Assembly: GCA_951213105.1 (NCBI GenBank)
Contig: OX578136.1
Span: 76,001,437-76,065,436 of the forward strand
DNA length: 64,000 nucleotides
DNA from: Amaurobius ferox
Lineage: Eukaryota > Arthropoda > Arachnida > Araneae > Amaurobiidae
Direction: 5' to 3'
Under the pieces are notes generated by a model. The model was given only the letters and a program-made list of their open reading frames with translations, was not told the origin of the DNA and did not search any database. The translations under genes were made by a program, and so were the position numbers. Within the stretch, counting starts at the first letter, position 1. Every line of letters begins with the position of its first letter. Below, piece by piece: positions 57,288-64,000 of this stretch.

Positions 57288-60200
57288 TTTTAACACTTTA
57301 CAACAAAGTTGAAAAGTGTTTATGTTTTTGTGCATTCATTCTGTCTGTCTGTCTGTCTGCCTGTCCGTTAGCACGATAACTGCCGTAAAAATGAGTTAAT
57401 CAAATGAAATTTTAGTATGTCGTTCAGGCAGTCTGTAGGACTTATGGGAATATAAATGAATAATATCACCCAATTAGTTTTGGATTGAACCAGGGTAGAA
57501 AAAATGAAATACATTGAGCCCTATTTGACCTAATTTTTCAAACATTTTTTAAGCGGATTTAAAATTCACAAATTGCTTTGAAAATTTTAGATAATATTCA
57601 AATTGTTCCGTAAAATATATAAAAAAAAATTCAGCGAAATATATTCAGTAGTTTTTTAAATAAAAATTAAAATAATAATAACACCTCGTATATGAAGCGA
57701 TCACGTAACCATGATATGAAAAGATCACGTGACCCCCTCCATCTTGTCTCAAAATCGTGATTTTTAAAGTTCTTTTTAATTCTTATTGAGTGTTGTATCC
57801 ATCCTAAAACCACTTTATTTTTGTTTAAATTCTGTGCATCTACATACTGAAGCAACGCAATTACAATATATTTGAGTTTAAATGCTCATCCAAATTTGAT
57901 TATTTCTACAACGAAGCCTATTTTTCACCTATGTAAAATGTAAACAGCAAAATATGTAGAATGAGTTGTATTAGAATTGCTGTATTTCTTTAACACAAAA
58001 TCATTTAGATCATGGAGTCTGCATAGCTGATATGAATGAAATATTCATTGATTTTACAAGGAGAAGGACGATTTTTTTCGATGAAGTTTTACGCATAGAG
58101 TTTAATTACTTGTAGCTGCATGGTCTTAATTTTTAAATAAAATAAATTATTATAGTATTGGGATGAATGACATGAATGGGAAATTATTTATGAATGAAAT
58201 GCTGCTTTTATAGAGAGAGCCAGACGTGTTATTCCTTCTATGACGTCATCAGAATGCATTTCATTTGTTTTCGATGAAGTTTTCAAATATAATAAATTAT
58301 CGTAGTATTATGATAATTCTGCAATTAATACCGAAGAATGTATCACATTTTAGAGATGTTTAAACCAGGCAATTTATATTTCAATGCCGTCATTTGAGTG
58401 AAGTTCATTTTTTTCGATGAAGGTTAAGTTTTCAAATGTAATAAATTAATGTAGTATTGTGATAAGTTTTAAAATATTACCGAGGAATGTATTGCATTTT
58501 AGACATGCTTAGATAAAATTGCATTGAAGTTTGAAAATGCTTCATAACCAATACTTTAAGCATGATTGATCTTACTTGTTTTAAGTCTTTTCAGGTGCAC
58601 AAGCAGTTCTCTAGTGGCATATAAGGTGTATTTATAGTATCGGCCCTTGAACCCATAATAACATATTTTTAACACTTTACAACATAGTTCAAAGTGTTTA
58701 TGACTTTGTTAGCTCTTTACAACATAGTTGAAAGTGTTTATGACTTTGTTAACACTTTACAACTTAGTTGAAAGTGTTTATGACTTTGTTTATTCATTCA
58801 TTCTGTCTGTCTGTCTCTCCGTTAGCACGATAACCGTCGTAAAAATGGCTTTATCATAATGAAATTTTAGTATGTTTCTCAGACCGTCTGTGGAACCTAT
58901 GGGAATATAAATGTATAATATCACCCAATGAGTTTTTTATTGAACCCGGATTGAAAAATGAAATGCATTGAATCCTATGGGACCTAATGTTTCCAACATT
59001 TTTTAAGCGAATTTAAAATTCACAAATTGCTTTGAAAATTTTAGATAATATTCAAATTGTTCCGTAAAATATATAAAAAAAAATTCAGCGAAATATATTC
59101 AGTAGTTTTTTAAATAAAAATTAAAATAATAATAACACCTCGTATATGAAGCGATCACGTAACCATGATATGAAAAGATCACGTGACCCCCTCCATCTTG
59201 TCTCAAAATCGTGATTTTTAAAGTTCTTTTTAATTCTTATTGAGTGTTGTATCCATCCTAAAACCACTTTATTTTTGTTTAAATTCTGTGCATCTACATA
59301 CTGAAGCAACGCAATTACAATATATTTGAGTTTAAATGCTCATCCAAATTTGATTATTTCTACAACGAAGCCTATTTTTCACCTATGTAAAATGTAAACA
59401 GCAAAATATGTAGAATGAGTTGTATTAGAATTGCTGTATTTCTTTAACACAAAATCATTTAGATCATGGAGTCTGCATAGCTGATATGAATGAAATATTC
59501 ATTGATTTTACAAGGAGAAGGACGATTTTTTTCGATGAAGTTTTACGCATAGAGTTTAATTACTTGTAGCTGCATGGTCTTAATTTTTAAATAAAATAAA
59601 TTATTATAGTATTGGGATGAATGACATGAATGGGAAATTATTTATGAATGAAATGCTGCTTTTATAGAGAGAGCCAGACGTGTTATTCCTTCTATGACGT
59701 CATCAGAATGCATTTCATTTGTTTTCGATGAAGTTTTCAAATATAATAAATTATCGTAGTATTATGATAATTCTGCAATTAATACCGAAGAATGTATCAC
59801 ATTTTAGAGATGTTTAAACCAGGCAATTTATATTTCAATGCCGTCATTTGAGTGAAGTTCATTTTTTTCGATGAAGGTTAAGTTTTCAAATGTAATAAAT
59901 TAATGTAGTATTGTGATAAGTTTTAAAATATTACCGAGGAATGTATTGCATTTTAGACATGCTTAGATAAAATTGCATTGAAGTTTGAAAATGCTTCATA
60001 ACCAATACTTTAAGCATGATTGATCTTACTTGTTTTAAGTCTTTTCAGGTGCACAAGCAGTTCTCTAGTGGCATATAAGGTGTATTTATAGTATCGGCCC
60101 TTGAACCCATAATAACATATTTTTAACACTTTACAACATAGTTCAAAGTGTTTATGACTTTGTTAGCTCTTTACAACATAGTTGAAAGTGTTTATGACTT

Positions 60201-62490
60201 TGTTAACACTTTACAACTTAGTTGAAAGTGTTTATGACTTTGTTTATTCATTCATTCTGTCTGTCTGTCTCTCCGTTAGCACGATAACCGTCGTAAAAAT
60301 GGCTTTATCATAATGAAATTTTAGTATGTTTCTCAGACCGTCTGTGGAACCTATGGGAATATAAATGTATAATATCACCCAATGAGTTTTTTATTGAACC
60401 CGGATTGAAAAATGAAATGCATTGAATCCTATGGGACCTAATGTTTCCAACATTTTTTAAGCGAATTTAAAATTCACAAATTGCTTTGAAAATTTTAGAT
60501 AATATTCAAATTGTTCCGTAAAATATATAAAAAAAAATTCAGCGAAATATATTCAGTAGTTTTTTAAATAAAAATTAAAATAATAATAACACCTCGTATA
60601 TGAAGCGATCACGTAACCATGATATGAAAAGATCACGTGACCCCCTCCATCTTGTCTCAAAATCGTGATTTTTAAAGTTCTTTTTAATTCTTATTGAGTG
60701 TTGTATCCATCCTAAAACCACTTTATTTTTGTTTAAATTCTGTGCATCTACATACTGAAGCAACGCAATTACAATATATTTGAGTTTAAATGCTCATCCA
60801 AATTTGATTATTTCTACAACGAAGCCTATTTTTCACCTATGTAAAATGTAAACAGCAAAATATGTAGAATGAGTTGTATTAGAATTGCTGTATTTCTTTA
60901 ACACAAAATCATTTAGATCATGGAGTCTGCATAGCTGATATGAATGAAATATTCATTGATTTTACAAGGAGAAGGACGATTTTTTTCGATGAAGTTTTAC
61001 GCATAGAGTTTAATTACTTGTAGCTGCATGGTCTTAATTTTTAAATAAAATAAATTATTATAGTATTGGGATGAATGACATGAATGGGAAATTATTTATG
61101 AATGAAATGCTGCTTTTATAGAGAGAGCCAGACGTGTTATTCCTTCTATGACGTCATCAGAATGCATTTCATTTGTTTTCGATGAAGTTTTCAAATATAA
61201 TAAATTATCGTAGTATTATGATAATTCTGCAATTAATACCGAAGAATGTATCACATTTTAGAGATGTTTAAACCAGGCAATTTATATTTCAATGCCGTCA
61301 TTTGAGTGAAGTTCATTTTTTTCGATGAAGGTTAAGTTTTCAAATGTAATAAATTAATGTAGTATTGTGATAAGTTTTAAAATATTACCAAGGAATGTAT
61401 TGCATTTTAGACATGTTTAGATAAAATTGCATTGAAGTTTGAAAATGCTTCATAACCAATACTTTAAGCATGATTGATCTTACTTGTTTTAAGTCTTTTC
61501 AGGTGCACAAGCAGTTCTCTAGTGGCATATAAGGTGTATTTATAGTATCGGCCCTTGAACCCATAATAACATATTTTTAACACTTTACAACATAGTTCAA
61601 AGTGTTTATGACTTTGTTAGCTCTTTACAACATAGTTGAAAGTGTTTATGACTTTGTTAACACTTTACAACTTAGTTGAAAGTGTTTATGACTTTGTTTA
61701 TTCATTCATTCTGTCTGTCTGTCTCTCCGTTAGCACGATAACCGTCGTAAAAATGGCTTTATCATAATGAAATTTTAGTATGTTTCTCAGACCGTCTGTG
61801 GAACCTATGGGAATATAAATGTATAATATCACCCAATTAGTTTTTTATTGAACCCGGATTGAAAAATGAAATACATTGACTCCCATGGGACCTAATGTTT
61901 CCAACATTTTTTAAGCAAATTTAAAATTCACAAATTGCTTCGAAAATTTTAGGAAATATTCAAATTATCCCATAAAATATATAAATAGAATTTCAGTAAA
62001 ATATGTTAGGTAGTTTTGTAAATAAAAACTATTTAATATAGGGAGAAAAACAAATTCAATTAAATTCTGACTCTCGTTATATCCGCCAGAGAGAAAAAAG
62101 AGATATATTATTTAATAAATATCTTTCCAAGAGTTGAATTATTTTATATATGAGAGAGGTTTCACATTTTAAAATAAATATGGTAGATAACAATTTTTTA
62201 AATTTTTAAATAAAGTAAATTATTATAGTATTGTGATGAATTAAACGATCGGAAAAATGTGAATGAAATGCTGCTTTTATATAGAGGCGATTTATATTTC
62301 GATGACGTCATTTGAATAAAGTTCATTTTCTTCGATGAAGTTTTCAAATATAATAAATTATTGTAGTATTTTGATAATTTTAAAAATATTACCGAGGAAT
62401 GTATCGCATTTCAGAGATGTTTGTATAAAATTGCATTGAAGTTGTAAAGTGTTTCATAATCAATGCTTTATGCATGATTGATCTTTCTCG
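57288..62490 (+). repeat. Family A block with three near-identical 1,454-bp tandem units
   Basis: The block opens with a diverged head (57288-57545): AACACTTTACAACAAAGTTG, (CTGT)n, GCACGATAACTGCCGTAAAA. From about 57545 to 61907 a 1,454-bp unit is repeated three times with only a handful of differences. For example, an identical 62-codon minus-strand frame lies at 57667, 59121 and 60575. It closes with a diverged remainder to about 62490. Each unit contains three 40-bp copies of the terminal hairpin motif in a row (near 58671-58790) and ends near GCATGATTGATCTTAC. The frames inside are not genes. Confidence 0.95.
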
Positions 62491-63530
62491 TTTTTTTCTG
62501 CCGGAATGATGTGAGGTGAGGTGGTGTAAAGCATCTCTTAACCCTTCCAAAGCCTGACATAAAATACTTAACACGACCACGGGGCAGAACCTAACTGAGC
62601 CAATTTTTAATTGAAGCAACTATTTTTGACGCTAAGCACCATACATTGTTAAACAAAATTAAACTTGTTAAGAAAATTACAACTTATTTTTTTAAGGTTG
62701 TTAGTTTTTCTGCTTTTGATGTGCTTAAACACTAGTGTGCATTATTGAAATCATTTTATTGAAATAAACCGTAATTATATAGAAATCATTAGGTAAAATT
62801 TTAGGTTAGTATTAGGTAAAATTTATAGTTTTAGATGCTATTTAAAATGTTTGATAATACTATTAGCTAAATTAACGGGATATGCATTATTTTCAATGAC
62901 ACGTTTAAGATTTAATTTGTGTTTTCTTGCATTTATCATTCTGCAAATTCCATTAATTTTAACAACCTCATTTAAAATAATGTTTCTTTACAAACTTGTA
63001 TGCAATACAAATTTAAAGCTCTTAATGTGTGTAATGTTAAAATGATATTCACTACGTTTAACGCATATATCTATGTTTAGCTGACCGTCGTGTTCGATTT
63101 TCTACTAATAACTAAAAAATTAATGAAGTATGTATTAACTAATTTTCTTGTTAATTAAATAAGCTGATTAGCTAAGTAGGGATTAGATATGCATTACACT
63201 AGTTCTACATTTTTTGATTAAAAGAAAAAATTAATCTGAGGTAGTTAATTTGCAACGTGCAGATTTCAATGTGTGTTATGAAAATATCTGTAAAAGTTAT
63301 ATATACTACCTCTAGGTGGCTCATTTCTTTCATAGTAATATAAGTATAAATTATCTTTATGACTAGACTAGAATCGATTCTTATTTGATGGTCTCCAAAT
63401 TTTTTTAATATTATAATTTTATAATAATTTTATATATTAATTAATTTAATATTACTTTAAAGTACAAAGTTGTTGTTCGCCATAAGTTTTAATATATATT
63501 TAAATAAATTCAGAAGCATGTTTTAAAATA
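62491..63530. other. No recognisable feature
   Basis: AT-rich spacer. The 64-residue hydrophobic frame near 62851 and similar ones have no family signature. Confidence 0.5.
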
Positions 63531-64000
63531 ATCTGATGTGGGCAACACATGATTTTCCTTATGATTTCACTACTTTTACAGTTAAAAAAAATGTTATTCT
63601 TATAGTAGATATTTATATTCTTTCCAAGATATTAAATTTTCTTCAATTAGTCGTCATTTTCATTGATTTAGCGTCATTTTTTATCAATTTGGAGAGATAT
63701 TTGTTAATTTGGCAACAATTAAAAATGTCGCCAAGTTGGTGATAGTCCGCCAAATTCGTCGCCAAAATCTCGCCAAGCGTTATGGACGGAGAAATAAGTT
63801 ATTCTTACAGCAGATAAATGACTATTGGCGTGCAAATGCAAAAGTATTACTCAAAGTACCTTTTATCGTGAATAGAACGAGTTAGATCCACGAGAATGAT
63901 GTCACCCAATTTATCGCATGGTATTACATACGAAAAGTGAACATGTTTCTCGATAGGAAATATTTTTTTTTATTTTTCATAGCTTTTCCATATTTTTTTT
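63531..64000 (-). repeat. Family B repeat, cut by window end
   Basis: It starts TCTGATGTGGGCAACACATG and ATTTTCC, then shows GTTAATTTGGCAACAATT, AAATCTCGCCAAGCGTTATG and ACGAGAATGATGTCACCC, in the order of the other minus-oriented copies. The hairpin end lies beyond 64000. Confidence 0.9.

Noticed and set aside
57667..60763. Identical 62-residue frame found three times on the minus strand
   Set aside because: It repeats only because the family A unit is tandemly repeated; diverged family A copies do not keep it open, so it is not a conserved gene.

Overview
This is an AT-rich animal window made almost wholly of transposable elements, their decayed copies and satellite-like repeats. I found no host gene, no convincing host exon and no CRISPR array or bacterial-style operon. 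The mix of elements points to an arthropod, most likely a chelicerate such as a spider: many Tc1-like transposase relics, an intact Tigger/pogo element, Penelope-like retroelements with GIY-YIG remains, a 5S-rRNA-headed SINE, a tRNA-headed SINE, and two abundant nonautonomous repeat families. The organism call is inference; no single-copy gene is available to anchor it.

Layout. 1-1.0 kb: an AT hairpin and a Tc1-like pseudogene. 1.25-6.56 kb: a repeat I call family A, split at a TTAA by a 4,046-bp element with 21-bp perfect inverted ends. That element carries the N-terminal piece of a Mutator-like transposase and a seven-fold 366-bp array that seems to derive from the same coding region. 8.3-8.75 kb: a degraded copy of family B. 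9.5-10.2 kb: a 230-bp tandem repeat. 11.36-13.56 kb: an intact Tigger element. 13.68-13.98 kb: a near-perfect palindrome. 15.3 kb: a 28-bp minisatellite. 16.3-17.3 kb: family A. 18.1-19.3 kb: a Tc1 relic interrupted by a SINE. 22.1-23.2 kb: a 1.1-kb foldback structure. 23.6-25.0 kb: a Tc1 element with both ends. 26.3-27.3 kb: family B. 28.5-29.4 kb: microsatellites and a SINE. 31.6-34.6 kb: two Penelope-like fragments head to head, one hit by a SINE. 35.85-38.75 kb: two Tc1 relics and inverted repeats. 40.0-44.3 kb: family B copies, one holding a deleted mariner-like element, and a tandem duplication that preserves an empty insertion site. 45.6-46.5 kb: a 146-bp array. 46.5-47.3 kb: a family B relative. 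48.1 kb: a solo Penelope-like end. 49.0-49.4 kb: a 33-bp array. 50.9-51.26 kb: a 5S/tRNA composite SINE. 53.2-54.1 kb: family B. 54.5-55.3 kb: a long-TIR MITE. 56.3-56.6 kb: SINE fragments. 57.3-62.5 kb: family A with three nearly identical 1,454-bp tandem units. 63.5 kb to the end: family B, cut by the window edge.

The nesting gives a relative order of events. Family A predates the TTAA element. Family B predates the DUF4817 mariner-like deletion derivative. The Penelope-like fragment predates the tRNA-type SINE inside it. The Tigger element, with intact ends, target duplication and a full reading frame, is the only recognisable autonomous candidate.
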